From a virus, in the IMG/VR virus record IMGVR_UViG_3300030104_003441, positions 1 to 64,000 of that record: a stretch of 64,000 nt of DNA, one strand, 5' to 3'. The position numbers were made by a program, and so were the translations under genes. Shown in pieces: positions 1-7,929 of this stretch (positions are counted from its first letter, which is position 1; every line of letters begins with the position of its first letter). The notes under the pieces were generated by a model. That model was not told where the DNA came from and did no database searches. It was given only the letters and a program-made list of their open reading frames with translations.

Positions 1-59
1 CTCCTGCGCCACCGAAACAAGCACCAGTACCTGATGAGGTAGAAGACCTACCATTCTAG
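1..59 (+). CDS. ssb: C-terminal tail of single-stranded DNA-binding protein (partial)
   Basis: The frame running from position 3 to a TAG stop at 57-59 ends in the residues DEVEDLPF after a proline-rich stretch (PAPPKQAPVP). A Pro/Gln-rich linker followed by an acidic tip ending in Pro-Phe is the hallmark of bacterial-type SSB tails, which recruit replication proteins. The stop lies 1 nt before the ATG of the primase-helicase, which fits a replication operon. Only about 18 residues are inside the window, so the assignment rests on the tail and its neighbour alone. Confidence 0.55.
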   Translation, partial: PAPPKQAPVPDEVEDLPF

Positions 60-60
60 T

Positions 61-1776
61 ATGAACGTAGAGGATAAAGAGATCAATGGATTTGCGATTG
101 ACAAGTTCAATCAGCATAGCCTAGATGTAGGTAAGCCGCAGGGGACTTGTCCCTTGTGCTCTGCAGATAGGAAACCTGAGAATCGTAAGGCGAAATGTGC
201 CTCATACGATTGGGAACGTGGTCTCGGTACCTGTCATAATTGTGATACCAGTTTTCAACTGCATACGTATCAACGCAAAGGAGCCAGTGAGAAGGTCTAT
301 GTTAGGCCTCAATCTACTAACGTGCCAAAAGTTGAAACTAAAGTTGAAGATTGGTTTGAAACAAGAGGTATATCTGCTCGTACTCTAGCTGACCTACAAG
401 TCGGTGAAGGTACTGAGTGGATGCCTCAGACAGGTAAGTCCGAGAATACTATCCACTTTAACTACTATATGGGTGATCAGCTGATCAACGTTAAGTATAG
501 AGATGGTCGTAAAAACTTTAAGCTTTATAAAGGTGCTGAAAAGATCTTTTACAACATAAACTCTATAGTTGGTTATGATTCCTGTATAATAGTTGAAGGT
601 GAGATGGACGTGCTTGCAATGCACGAGGCGGGAGTAAAGAACGTAATATCCGTACCCAACGGAGCTACACTAAACTCAAACAATCTCGATTACCTAGATA
701 ATTGCATCGACTATTTAGAAGACAAGACTGAAATAATCTTAGCTCTTGATACTGATGAACCTGGCCAAGCTCTTAAACAAGAGTTTATACGTAGACTAGG
801 AGCTGAGGTATGCTATTTAGTTGACTTCGGTGATTGTAAAGACGCCAATGAATACTTACTAAAGCACGGTAAAGACAATTTACGTAGTGTTATAAACAGT
901 TGTAAACAGGTGCCGCTAGAAGGTGTTTCAACATTATACGATATAGAAGATGAACTCAAAGACTTTGTACAAAACGGATTCAAGCCAGGCTTTCAAGTTG
1001 GCTTACCTAACTTCGATAAAATTTTTAGTACTTACACCGGTCAGTTTATTACTGTCACTGGCATACCGTCTTCTGGAAAATCGGATTTTGTGGACCAGAT
1101 GGTGGTTGGCTACAACAACAACTATGGTTGGAAAACAGCATATGCGTCACCAGAAAATCAACCAACGTATCTCCACGCTCATAAATTAATGCGTAAGCAT
1201 TGGCAAGATATGCCAACGCCAGGAGATATCGGCGGTCAACAATGGAAGAAGGTAGCTGACCACGTTAACGATAACTACTTCTTTATTGATATGGATAGGT
1301 ATACCCTAGAATCTGTATTACGTAAGGGAGCAGAACTCGTAAAACGTAAAGGTATCAAATGCTTAGTTATCGATCCCTTTAATAAGGTTCGAGATACAAA
1401 TGCTCAGTCAGACGATGTAAACCGTTACACAATGGATTACTTACAGAAGATCGAGATATTTGCTAAGAAGTATGACGTGTTAGTTTTTATTGTAGCTCAC
1501 CCAACTAAAATGTATAAAGGACAAGATGGAAAAATTGAAGAACCTACTATGTACAATATTAAAGGAGGTGGTGAATGGTACGATGCTAGTTACCACGGTT
1601 TACTCGTACACCGTGACTATGAGAATAAAACAGTTAAAGCAAAAGTTCTCAAGGTTAAATTCCAAAACCTAGGTGAGAACGGAGCTGAAGCTCATTTTAC
1701 GTGGGAACCTAGATCTGGTAGCTTTATGCCTATGATGGCAGACGTTGCTGAAACAGAGTCTATGCCATGGGAATAA
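61..1776 (+). CDS. T7 gp4-like primase-helicase
   Basis: Bifunctional replication protein of 571 aa. It has an N-terminal zinc-binding primase domain (C30, C33, C58, C61), a Toprim domain with EGEMD at 179-183 and ALDTDEPG at 228-235, and a RecA-like hexameric helicase domain with Walker A GIPSSGKS at 334-341 and a Walker B-like CLVIDPFN. It should unwind duplex DNA ahead of the fork and lay down primers, as T7 gp4 does. The length and domain order match the T7 family. It follows the SSB tail and overlaps the next small gene by 10 nt, consistent with translational coupling. The polymerase it would serve is outside the window. Confidence 0.95.
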   Translation: MNVEDKEINGFAIDKFNQHSLDVGKPQGTCPLCSADRKPENRKAKCASYDWERGLGTCHNCDTSFQLHTYQRKGASEKVYVRPQSTNVPKVETKVEDWFETRGISARTLADLQVGEGTEWMPQTGKSENTIHFNYYMGDQLINVKYRDGRKNFKLYKGAEKIFYNINSIVGYDSCIIVEGEMDVLAMHEAGVKNVISVPNGATLNSNNLDYLDNCIDYLEDKTEIILALDTDEPGQALKQEFIRRLGAEVCYLVDFGDCKDANEYLLKHGKDNLRSVINSCKQVPLEGVSTLYDIEDELKDFVQNGFKPGFQVGLPNFDKIFSTYTGQFITVTGIPSSGKSDFVDQMVVGYNNNYGWKTAYASPENQPTYLHAHKLMRKHWQDMPTPGDIGGQQWKKVADHVNDNYFFIDMDRYTLESVLRKGAELVKRKGIKCLVIDPFNKVRDTNAQSDDVNRYTMDYLQKIEIFAKKYDVLVFIVAHPTKMYKGQDGKIEEPTMYNIKGGGEWYDASYHGLLVHRDYENKTVKAKVLKVKFQNLGENGAEAHFTWEPRSGSFMPMMADVAETESMPWE

Positions 1777-2042
1777 ACGATAAGAAACGTAAGAAAAAAG
1801 TTTTAGGTAGAGCGCCTGAGTCTATACCTTACACTGATGACAACATGAAGCACGTTGCTTGGTGTATGAACAACAGTATAGTCGTTGGTTTTTCTCCTGT
1901 ATGGGATTCAGAAGATGATTGGACTATTGATATAAAAATCAACAACAAATCAAGCGTTGACCCTAATACATACAATGGAGAAGAAGTTATGGCTAAAGTT
2001 TACGAATACTATAAATACTACTACGATAAATATGAAAAATAG
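1767..2042 (+). CDS. hypothetical protein, 91 aa
   Basis: Small protein I do not recognise. It has a basic N-terminus (KKRKKK) and a Tyr/Lys-rich C-terminus (EYYKYYYDKYEK). It starts inside the end of the primase-helicase gene and overlaps the thymidylate synthase-family gene by 11 nt, so it sits as a coupled cistron in the nucleotide/replication operon. No membrane segment or catalytic motif is visible. The position suggests an accessory replication or nucleotide-metabolism role, but that is inference only. Confidence 0.7.
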   Translation: MGINDKKRKKKVLGRAPESIPYTDDNMKHVAWCMNNSIVVGFSPVWDSEDDWTIDIKINNKSSVDPNTYNGEEVMAKVYEYYKYYYDKYEK

Positions 2043-2688
2043 ATTTTACAATGCAGACTCTGCTTTCAGTTATTTTCTAAATGAGATCAGATGTAATGGT
2101 ATAGAGTTTGGTGATACTAAAGCTTTATTCAATGTAGGCTTTACTATGGAACATCCGCGCGATATGTTTATACTAAACAAAGAACGTGAGTGGAACAGAG
2201 AGTATGCTGAAGCTGAATGGCAATGGTATTTATCAGGTGATAATAATATAAAAAAGCTAGGCGAACTATATGGTAAGATACCACCAATATGGGAGCGTAT
2301 GGCTGATGATTTTGGTTATGTTAATTCTAACTATGGTTATCAATGGCAAAGAACAGATTGGAATGGTACTAGCCAGCTAGAATATATTATAAGTCTGCTA
2401 GAGCAGAATCCTGATACTAGACAAGCAGCGATAAGTATACACGATGCTAAAGAGCATCCTAAGTACAAGACTGATACGCCATGTACTTACGCTGTGCAGT
2501 TTACAATACTAAACAATAAGCTTAACATGGCTGTAGTTATGAGGTCAAACGATTTATGGTTTGGCTTCTGTAACGATCAATATTGTTTTGCTAACCTGCA
2601 AATGCTTGTAGCGTATGAGCTAGGTATTGATTGCGGCGAGTATTACCATTACGCGCATAACTTACACTTATATAATAATAAACTATGA
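2032..2688 (+). CDS. thymidylate synthase-family enzyme, probable dCMP hydroxymethylase
   Basis: A ThyA-fold pyrimidine C5-transferase of 218 aa. An in-frame start at 1957 exists, but the ATG at 2032 gives homology from the first residues and a short overlap with the gene before it. Visible family features are NYGYQWQ (99-106), the catalytic Cys151 in the DTPC motif, the phosphate-binding RSND (171-174), Gly178 and the terminal HLY (212-214). Aligning on RSxD and Gly puts Asp182 where E. coli TS has Asn177, the residue that reads the uracil ring. In T4 dCMP hydroxymethylase this position is also Asp. That suggests dCMP as substrate and 5-hydroxymethylcytosine as product. It is shorter than TS (about 264 aa), ending just after the HxY motif. 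A plain thymidylate synthase is the alternative. Confidence 0.8.
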   Translation: MKNRFYNADSAFSYFLNEIRCNGIEFGDTKALFNVGFTMEHPRDMFILNKEREWNREYAEAEWQWYLSGDNNIKKLGELYGKIPPIWERMADDFGYVNSNYGYQWQRTDWNGTSQLEYIISLLEQNPDTRQAAISIHDAKEHPKYKTDTPCTYAVQFTILNNKLNMAVVMRSNDLWFGFCNDQYCFANLQMLVAYELGIDCGEYYHYAHNLHLYNNKL

Positions 2689-3035
2689 AACAGATATTAA
2701 CAACATGTATGACACTACTAAGCTTAGTATCATACTCACAAGATACATTGTGTACAATGGTTACACTAAATGAAATAATTATATTTGATTATAATACTAG
2801 TCAAGTAACAAGCAGAGTTGATCACAATGGCGAATATAATTTAAAAGTCGAAGATGGTAAAGTCATGTGTCTACATCTTTGTGATGAGAAAAAAGGATAC
2901 AGAGACGTTACTACAACATTTGAAGACGAAAGTCGCCTTCAAAATACTTTTGATGCTTTCGACAATGTTATATTTACTGGAGAAGACTGGGGCAGTGTTA
3001 CAATTAATGTGTCTAAAGCTAGACGCAGAAAATGA
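2685..3035 (+). CDS. exported protein of unknown function, 116 aa
   Basis: The N-terminus has the form of a Sec signal peptide: a basic start (MKQ), a hydrophobic core (ILTTCMTLLSLVSYS) and likely cleavage before QD. The mature part is about 97 residues, acidic to neutral, with several Cys (C22, C63, C66) and a basic end (KARRRK). It overlaps the genes on both sides by 4 nt, so it is clearly part of the nucleotide-metabolism operon, an unusual place for a secreted product. I do not recognise the family. A periplasmic role, for example in superinfection exclusion, is only a guess. Confidence 0.7.
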   Translation: MKQILTTCMTLLSLVSYSQDTLCTMVTLNEIIIFDYNTSQVTSRVDHNGEYNLKVEDGKVMCLHLCDEKKGYRDVTTTFEDESRLQNTFDAFDNVIFTGEDWGSVTINVSKARRRK

Positions 3036-3841
3036 CGTATTGCATATACCACATACCAGGTAAAAAAATTGGTGTAACAAATAACCTGGAAGAACGAGTT
3101 ACACGACAACAAGGTTATACAGAAGATGAATACGAAATACTAGATATGTCAGATGATATTTGCTACATATCTCATAGAGAGATAGAGCTACAAAAAGAAT
3201 ATGGTTACAGAGTAGATCATAAACTGTATAAAGATTTAAACCCTATAAAACAAGAATTAAATTCAATGAATATAAACATAACAGAACAAACAACAACATT
3301 CCCATGTCCAGTGAACAAGCTTAAAGGTAGGCTTATGGATGAGATCGGTATGAGCTGGGAAACAGAGCATGGTAGGTGCTGTATTGACGTAGATTCAGTC
3401 AAATGGATTATGGACAACGTTAAACCATCTATGTATAATAAAGATAGATGCTATGTATATAACAAAGCGTTCGCTAGGTACTTTGACAACAACGCATGCT
3501 GTAAGACGAACATAGGTGCGTTAAATATGAGTGGTCGTAGAACACCAGATCGTTTTGATTTAATTAGACTATGGGCTAGTGAACGAGGTTTATACGACAA
3601 AGGCGATACTAAAACTCAATACTTAAAACTCATGGAAGAGGCCGGTGAGCTTGGTAGAGCTATACTTAAAAACGACCGTGATGAGTTTATAGATGCTATA
3701 GGTGACATGGTTGTAGTTCTTACAAACTTAGCTGAGCTAGGAGATGTATCAATAGAAAAATGTATTGATGAGGCTTACGAAGTCATAAGCCGCCGTACGG
3801 GTAAGATGGTTAATGGTACATTTGTAAAAGATACGCTATGA
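3032..3841 (+). CDS. GIY-YIG-like domain fused to MazG-like nucleotide pyrophosphohydrolase
   Basis: Two recognisable halves in 269 aa. Residues 3-60 resemble a GIY-YIG nuclease core: CIYHIPG, then KIGVTNNLEERV with the conserved Arg, then a downstream Glu. The second motif reads KIG rather than YIG, so catalytic activity is uncertain. Residues 185-265 carry the all-alpha NTP-PPase signature: EEAGE at 202-206 and a paired DEFIDAIGD helix. MazG-type enzymes hydrolyse (d)NTPs to the monophosphate; T4 dCTPase belongs to this superfamily. Placed just after a probable dCMP hydroxymethylase, it could strip dCTP from the pool. The middle (80-180) is Cys-containing and unassigned. Confidence 0.8.
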   Translation: MTYCIYHIPGKKIGVTNNLEERVTRQQGYTEDEYEILDMSDDICYISHREIELQKEYGYRVDHKLYKDLNPIKQELNSMNINITEQTTTFPCPVNKLKGRLMDEIGMSWETEHGRCCIDVDSVKWIMDNVKPSMYNKDRCYVYNKAFARYFDNNACCKTNIGALNMSGRRTPDRFDLIRLWASERGLYDKGDTKTQYLKLMEEAGELGRAILKNDRDEFIDAIGDMVVVLTNLAELGDVSIEKCIDEAYEVISRRTGKMVNGTFVKDTL

Positions 3842-4119
3842 GTGATAGAGAAATAATGAACTCTAAGTCTACTGACAAAGTTGTAACTATGAGGTTCCGT
3901 GATCCAGTAGTACGACGCGTATGCGAAAAGTTTACACAGCGATCTGATGAAGGCTTTGCCAAGTACGGTCGTACGTTAGACGCTGAAATGCGTGGCGGAC
4001 ATAAAGATCTTGATGGTTATCTTAACGATGTGCAAGAAGAACTTATGGATGCGATACTATATATACAAACAGCTCGTGAACTAATAGACACAATCGTTGG
4101 GCCGGAAGACCACGCATAA
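3838..4119 (+). CDS. MazG-like all-alpha protein, 93 aa
   Basis: A small helical protein whose core (FAKYGRTLD, then DGYLNDVQEELMDAILYIQ) has the pattern of a minimal all-alpha NTP pyrophosphatase: a Glu-rich helix (EELMDA) that could bind Mg, preceded by a helix with RSDEGFAKYG. It overlaps the GIY-YIG/MazG fusion by 4 nt and the nuclease gene by 23 nt. Two MazG-like proteins side by side suggest either different nucleotide targets or a mixed oligomer. The catalytic set is incomplete by eye, so the enzymatic call is tentative; the fold call is better supported. Confidence 0.65.
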   Translation: MSDREIMNSKSTDKVVTMRFRDPVVRRVCEKFTQRSDEGFAKYGRTLDAEMRGGHKDLDGYLNDVQEELMDAILYIQTARELIDTIVGPEDHA

Positions 4120-4555
4120 AAGCAAGAGCAGGAAACGAGGTCCAGTAAGGTCAAAGAAGGTTACCTATGACGGCATAACCTTCGCCTCGGGTCTTGAGCG
4201 CTATATGTATCAAGCACTAAAGAAATCTAAGATCAAAGCCGAGTACGAGCCGGAGACATTTGTTCTTCAAGACGGATTTATGTGTGACATACAGTGCTAC
4301 GAGCGTCAAGCTAATGGTAAAGGCGATATGGTAAATCGTGGAGAGAAGAAAATACTACCTATTAAGTACACTCCTGATTTTATCGGTAAAGGTTTTATAA
4401 TAGAAACTAAAGGTAGGGCAAACGAAAGTTTTCCTATGAGATGGAAAATGTTTAAGAAATACATTAACAAACATAATATGCCTGTAACTTTATATAAACC
4501 CCAGAATCAAAAGGAGTGCGATAAAGTTGTAGAACTAATAAAAAGCAAACAATGA
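4097..4555 (+). CDS. T7 endonuclease I-like Holliday junction resolvase
   Basis: A PD-(D/E)XK nuclease of 152 aa, close in length to T7 gp3 (149 aa). Candidate active-site residues are E34 (in SGLERY), D94 (in YTPDF), E103 and K105 (in IIETKG), spaced as in T7 endonuclease I. The N-terminus is strongly basic. It would resolve branched replication and recombination intermediates before packaging. No ATG lies near the start; the reading frame opens at a TTG at 4097, inside the gene before it, so this gene seems to use a TTG start coupled to upstream translation. Confidence 0.88.
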   Translation: MGRKTTHKSKSRKRGPVRSKKVTYDGITFASGLERYMYQALKKSKIKAEYEPETFVLQDGFMCDIQCYERQANGKGDMVNRGEKKILPIKYTPDFIGKGFIIETKGRANESFPMRWKMFKKYINKHNMPVTLYKPQNQKECDKVVELIKSKQ

Positions 4556-4704
4556 GAGAATGGGAATTAAGTGTTGGGTTTTACCCAGGAATAATCGTAG
4601 GGTTTAGATCTTACGAACAAAATGACAGGAACAATCACGTGTTGTACTTACCATTTGTAGATATATGTTTAACAGTTTTAAAAAATATAGATGAGTCAGA
4701 TTAG
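4552..4704 (+). CDS. conserved small phage protein, 50 aa
   Basis: A short frame beginning at ATG 4552 (overlapping the stop of the nuclease gene) and ending at TAG 4702-4704, 14 nt inside the reductase gene. The product starts MREWELSVGFYPGI and contains YLPFVDICLTV; this Trp/Gly/Pro-rich pattern with a hydrophobic end recalls small proteins encoded next to phage ribonucleotide reductases. The overlaps on both sides and the lack of any other use for this 135-nt gap support it as a real gene. Function unknown. Confidence 0.7.
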   Translation: MREWELSVGFYPGIIVGFRSYEQNDRNNHVLYLPFVDICLTVLKNIDESD

Positions 4705-6556
4705 TAGAGATATTTTATCAGATATCACGGTGCACATGAAGTATGCCAAGTATATACCTGAGCTTAACAGAAGAGAAACATGGGAAGAGCTTGTTACACG
4801 TAACAAAGATATGCACGTTAAGAAATATCCTGAACTAACAGATCAAATAAACGAAGCTTATAAATATGTATATAATAAAAAAGTTTTACCGTCAATGCGT
4901 TCGCTACAGTTTAGTGGTAAACCTATTGAAATATCCCCGAACAGGCTGTATAATTGTAGTTACCTACCTATTGACCACGTTGATAGCTTTAGCGAAACTA
5001 TGTTCTTACTTCTTTCAGGCTGTGGGGTGGGTTATTCAGTGCAGCAGCACCACGTTGGAGGATTACCACACGTCATTAGACCGTTTGAAAAACGACACAG
5101 GCGTTTTGTAATAGGTGATAGTATTGAAGGTTGGGCTGACGCAGTTAAGGTTCTTATAGAGTCTTATCTTGGCGGTCGTAGATGTTCTAAAGTAAAATTT
5201 GATTACTCAGACATCAGACCTAAAGGTGCAAGGCTAGTGACGTCAGGGGGTAAAGCCCCTGGCCCACAGCCACTCAAAGAGTGTTTAGTTAAAGTTAAAG
5301 GTATATTGGATGCTAAAGAAGATGGTACACAACTTACAAGTCTTGAGGTACATGATATTGTATGTCACATTGCTGATGCTGTCTTGGCTGGCGGGATTCG
5401 ACGTGCAGCACTCATATCGTTATTTAGTGCTACGGATGAAGAAATGATATCCTGTAAAGCTGGTAACTGGTGGGAGCTAAACCCACAACGCGGTAGAGCT
5501 AATAACTCTGCTGTGTTAATGAGACACAAGGTTACTAAGCAGTTCTTTATGGAGCTATGGAAACGTGTTGAAGCATCAGGTGCTGGTGAGCCAGGTATAT
5601 ATCTAAACAACGATAAGGACTGGGGAACAAACCCGTGTTGCGAGATTGCTCTTCGTCCTTATCAGTTCTGTAACCTATGTGAGGTTAACGTATCAGATAT
5701 AGCTGATCAAGATGATCTTAACGCTAGAGTTAAAGTTGCAGCCTTCATAGGCACGTTACAAGCAGGTTATACAGACTTTCATTATCTAAGAGAAATATGG
5801 AAAGATACAACAGAGAAAGACGCTTTGATAGGTGTGTCAATGACAGGGATCGGCAGTGCATCTGTTCTGCAAATGGATATGAAGGACTCTGCAAGTATCG
5901 TAAAGAAGGAAAACATAAGGGTAGCAAAGCTAATAGGTATAAACAAAGCCGCGCGTACAACTTGTGTTAAGCCTGCAGGTACTACATCACTAGTGCTAGG
6001 TACATCATCTGGTATACATGCTTGGCATAACAAGCATTACGTACGTAGACTACGAGTTGGTAAGAACGAAGCAATTTATTCTTATCTAGTTAAAAACCAC
6101 CCTGAGTTAATCGAAGATGAATACTTCAGACCTCATGATACAGCCGTGATCAGTGTGCCGCAAGCGGCGCCACAAGGTTGCATTGTAAGAACTGAGTCTG
6201 CGTTTGACTTACTTGAAAGAGTTAAAAAGGTTTCAACCGAGTGGGTTGCACCTGGTCATAGGTCTGGTTCAAACACTCACAATGTTTCTGCTACTATTAG
6301 TTTGAAAGAAAACGAATGGGATGAAGCTGGTGAGTGGATGTGGAAGAACAGAAAATACTATAACGGTTTATCTGTTTTACCATATAACGGTGGTACATAT
6401 ACTCAAGCTCCGTTTGAGGACATTACTAAAACTAAATTTAATGAAATGGTTAAGTCTCTAAATGATGTTGACTTATCAAACGTAATGGAGTTAGAGGATA
6501 ATACAGATCTCTCTGGCGAGCTAGCTTGCTCAGGCGGATCGTGTGAGGTTACATAA
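4691..6556 (+). CDS. nrdJ: adenosylcobalamin-dependent ribonucleotide reductase (class II)
   Basis: A single-chain class II reductase of 621 aa that makes deoxyribonucleotides using adenosylcobalamin as radical source. Visible features are the N-terminal SMRSLQFSG and YNCSYLPI motifs (first redox Cys), GCGVGYSVQ, the NPCCEIAL active-site loop (N314, C317, E318), PAGTTSLVLGTSSGIHAWH and a C-terminal redox pair C613/C618 in ACSGGSC. The compact single-subunit layout resembles the monomeric Lactobacillus type. It closes the left operon and is followed by a strong terminator. It needs host vitamin B12, so phage dNTP supply would depend on cobalamin in the host. Confidence 0.93.
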   Translation: MSQISRDILSDITVHMKYAKYIPELNRRETWEELVTRNKDMHVKKYPELTDQINEAYKYVYNKKVLPSMRSLQFSGKPIEISPNRLYNCSYLPIDHVDSFSETMFLLLSGCGVGYSVQQHHVGGLPHVIRPFEKRHRRFVIGDSIEGWADAVKVLIESYLGGRRCSKVKFDYSDIRPKGARLVTSGGKAPGPQPLKECLVKVKGILDAKEDGTQLTSLEVHDIVCHIADAVLAGGIRRAALISLFSATDEEMISCKAGNWWELNPQRGRANNSAVLMRHKVTKQFFMELWKRVEASGAGEPGIYLNNDKDWGTNPCCEIALRPYQFCNLCEVNVSDIADQDDLNARVKVAAFIGTLQAGYTDFHYLREIWKDTTEKDALIGVSMTGIGSASVLQMDMKDSASIVKKENIRVAKLIGINKAARTTCVKPAGTTSLVLGTSSGIHAWHNKHYVRRLRVGKNEAIYSYLVKNHPELIEDEYFRPHDTAVISVPQAAPQGCIVRTESAFDLLERVKKVSTEWVAPGHRSGSNTHNVSATISLKENEWDEAGEWMWKNRKYYNGLSVLPYNGGTYTQAPFEDITKTKFNEMVKSLNDVDLSNVMELEDNTDLSGELACSGGSCEVT

Positions 6557-6576
6557 TCTAAAACCACCGGAAACAG

Positions 6577-6608
6577 AAAAGGGGAACTTAACGGTTCCCC
6601 TTTTTTTT
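6577..6608 (+). terminator. intrinsic terminator between convergent blocks
   Basis: An 11-bp perfect stem (AAAAGGGGAAC with GTTCCCCTTTT), a 6-nt loop (TTAACG) and a run of eight T to 6608. It lies 20 nt after the reductase stop. On the minus strand the same hairpin is preceded by A and followed by only a short T run, so it could also slow the convergent virion-gene transcript. Confidence 0.92.
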
Positions 6609-6654
6609 ACTTACACCAGCCGCAGCCGATGCATATTGGACATATGTGTTTCAT
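6607..6654 (-). CDS. possible 15-aa Cys-rich peptide
   Basis: A minus-strand frame from ATG at 6654 to TAA at 6607-6609 reads MKHICPICIGCGWCK: four Cys in CxxC-x2-CxxC spacing, able in principle to bind a metal ion. It is the last frame of the virion block and runs into the terminator. So short a frame can occur by chance, and only the unusual Cys pattern argues for it. Confidence 0.25.
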   Translation of the reverse strand: MKHICPICIGCGWCK

Positions 6655-6672
6655 GGTTTTATTTAGTTTTAA

Positions 6673-7158
6673 TTATGCTACAACTGATGCTATAAATACC
6701 TCTATTTTACAAGCGGCAGCTAATGGATCTACTATAATAGATTCTAGATTAACTAAACTAGAAAGAGCGGTTATAGGTGTTGCAGCATCTGAGTTAACAA
6801 CTATGCCATCACTTGGAGAGCCCATGATAAAGCTTTTTCCAGCTTCAAGTAATATTGCGCCTTGATCAGCTGCCGCAGAGTCGTTTTCAGCTGTGTCTAT
6901 TTGTAAATCTAATATAACAGAGTTAGAAGCCTCTAGATTTGTTACTCTAATATACTTAACGTTTTCAACGTCCATAGACGCGTCTGAAGTGCCAGTCGTA
7001 GCGTGGAACGTAGCCACTGTAACAGGTACACCAGAAGGCACAGTTATTATTCTGTGATATACGTCATCAACGCCTGATACCGTTAATGTGTTTGTAGAGC
7101 CTCGTGCCGAACCGTTAAGCGTCACCGCCTCTGTTAATGTTACTACTAAATCAGCCAT
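6673..7158 (-). CDS. putative virion surface protein, 161 aa
   Basis: A beta-rich, Thr/Ser/Val-rich protein without Cys except near the end, typical of small phage decoration or fibre-associated proteins. It has no signal peptide or membrane segment. It is the last full gene of the virion transcript, after the endolysin, in a run of similar small beta-rich proteins (7627..8555). I do not recognise a named family. Its style (VTVATFHATTGTS, then VKYIRVTNLEASNSVILDL) resembles proteins that report mean values over repeated strands in capsid or fibre proteins; this is an inference from composition and place. Confidence 0.6.
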   Translation of the reverse strand: MADLVVTLTEAVTLNGSARGSTNTLTVSGVDDVYHRIITVPSGVPVTVATFHATTGTSDASMDVENVKYIRVTNLEASNSVILDLQIDTAENDSAAADQGAILLEAGKSFIMGSPSDGIVVNSDAATPITALSSLVNLESIIVDPLAAACKIEVFIASVVA

Positions 7159-7165
7159 AATTTCT

Positions 7166-7627
7166 TTATATTACTTTATATTTTGTTTTACCGTTTTCTT
7201 TATATGCTTTTAAACAACGATGCCTATTTTCGTCCTCAGATACATAACTAACATGTACCCAAGCTGGGTTTTTGTCATCTCCAAACTCCCATATCATCTG
7301 ATCGTAATCTAAGTGATAACGCATCCACTGAAACATAGCCGCATTACTTCTATGTCCATATGTATCATCAAGATCAATAGCCTGACCTTTGCAGTGTTGT
7401 GATTTTTTGCTACCACCAATAGCTACGTTAAGCTCAGGTGATCTATAAAAACTATTAATCTTGATAGGTCCACCAACATGCTCTCGCAGTGGTTCAAATA
7501 CCTTTTCAGCTATAAGCTTCATGTTCTCTAACTCTTCTACGTCTGGTATATTTTCAATACCTCTACGCAAAGCTGTATTGCTACGTGTTGCTTCTTTATA
7601 GCTTATGTGTTTACTTATATTATCCAT
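7166..7627 (-). CDS. M15-family peptidase, probable endolysin
   Basis: A 153-aa protein with the peptidase M15 metal site: SQHCKGQAIDLD gives H78 and D85, and WVHVSY gives the third ligand H125. The upstream INSFYRSPELN and the SxHxxGxAxD pattern are typical of D,D- or L,D-carboxypeptidase-type endolysins that cut peptidoglycan cross-links. No signal peptide is present, so release would need a holin; the holin candidate is far upstream at 49792. It overlaps the next gene by 1 nt. It could alternatively ride in the virion, given its tail-gene setting. Confidence 0.88.
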   Translation of the reverse strand: MDNISKHISYKEATRSNTALRRGIENIPDVEELENMKLIAEKVFEPLREHVGGPIKINSFYRSPELNVAIGGSKKSQHCKGQAIDLDDTYGHRSNAAMFQWMRYHLDYDQMIWEFGDDKNPAWVHVSYVSEDENRHRCLKAYKENGKTKYKVI

Positions 7628-7929
7628 TATTGTATAATTACAGACAAAGGTGCAGATGTACTTAAACCTCCAGCTGATGTTGTTATTTTTAACGTAAAAG
7701 AATTTCTTGAATATGACAAACCCTCTGTTAAAAGTAAGCTAGTACTACCAGGTATATCAGTTTTAGCTATATAGAACTTGTTAGAAGACGAGTCTTCAAC
7801 AAACAGATCTATTGTTACTAAAGTGCTAGCGTGAGTATTAGTTAAACGTATAGATTTAACAGACCCAGCGTTACTGTGTATATTTCTTAACGTAGTTGTT
7901 GTCGCACTTGTTATATTAAATGTCTGCAT
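7627..7929 (-). CDS. small beta-rich virion protein, 100 aa
   Basis: Thr/Ser-rich with alternating hydrophobic residues (SIRLTNTHASTLVTIDLFVED), similar in style to the product of 6673..7158, which has VKYIRVTNLEASNSVILDL. The shared pattern IRVTN-x-(8)-V-x-IDL suggests the two are related beta-sandwich proteins. It sits between the tail-fibre genes and the endolysin with 1-nt overlaps on both sides. Role as a fibre accessory or decoration protein is inferred. Confidence 0.65.
   Translation of the reverse strand: MQTFNITSATTTTLRNIHSNAGSVKSIRLTNTHASTLVTIDLFVEDSSSNKFYIAKTDIPGSTSLLLTEGLSYSRNSFTLKITTSAGGLSTSAPLSVIIQ

Noticed and set aside
1957-2031. Upstream extension of the thymidylate synthase-family gene
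   Set aside because: The first 25 residues (MTLIHTMEKK...) are an out-of-frame reading of the end of the 91-aa gene and have no family match; the ATG at 2032 is a better start.
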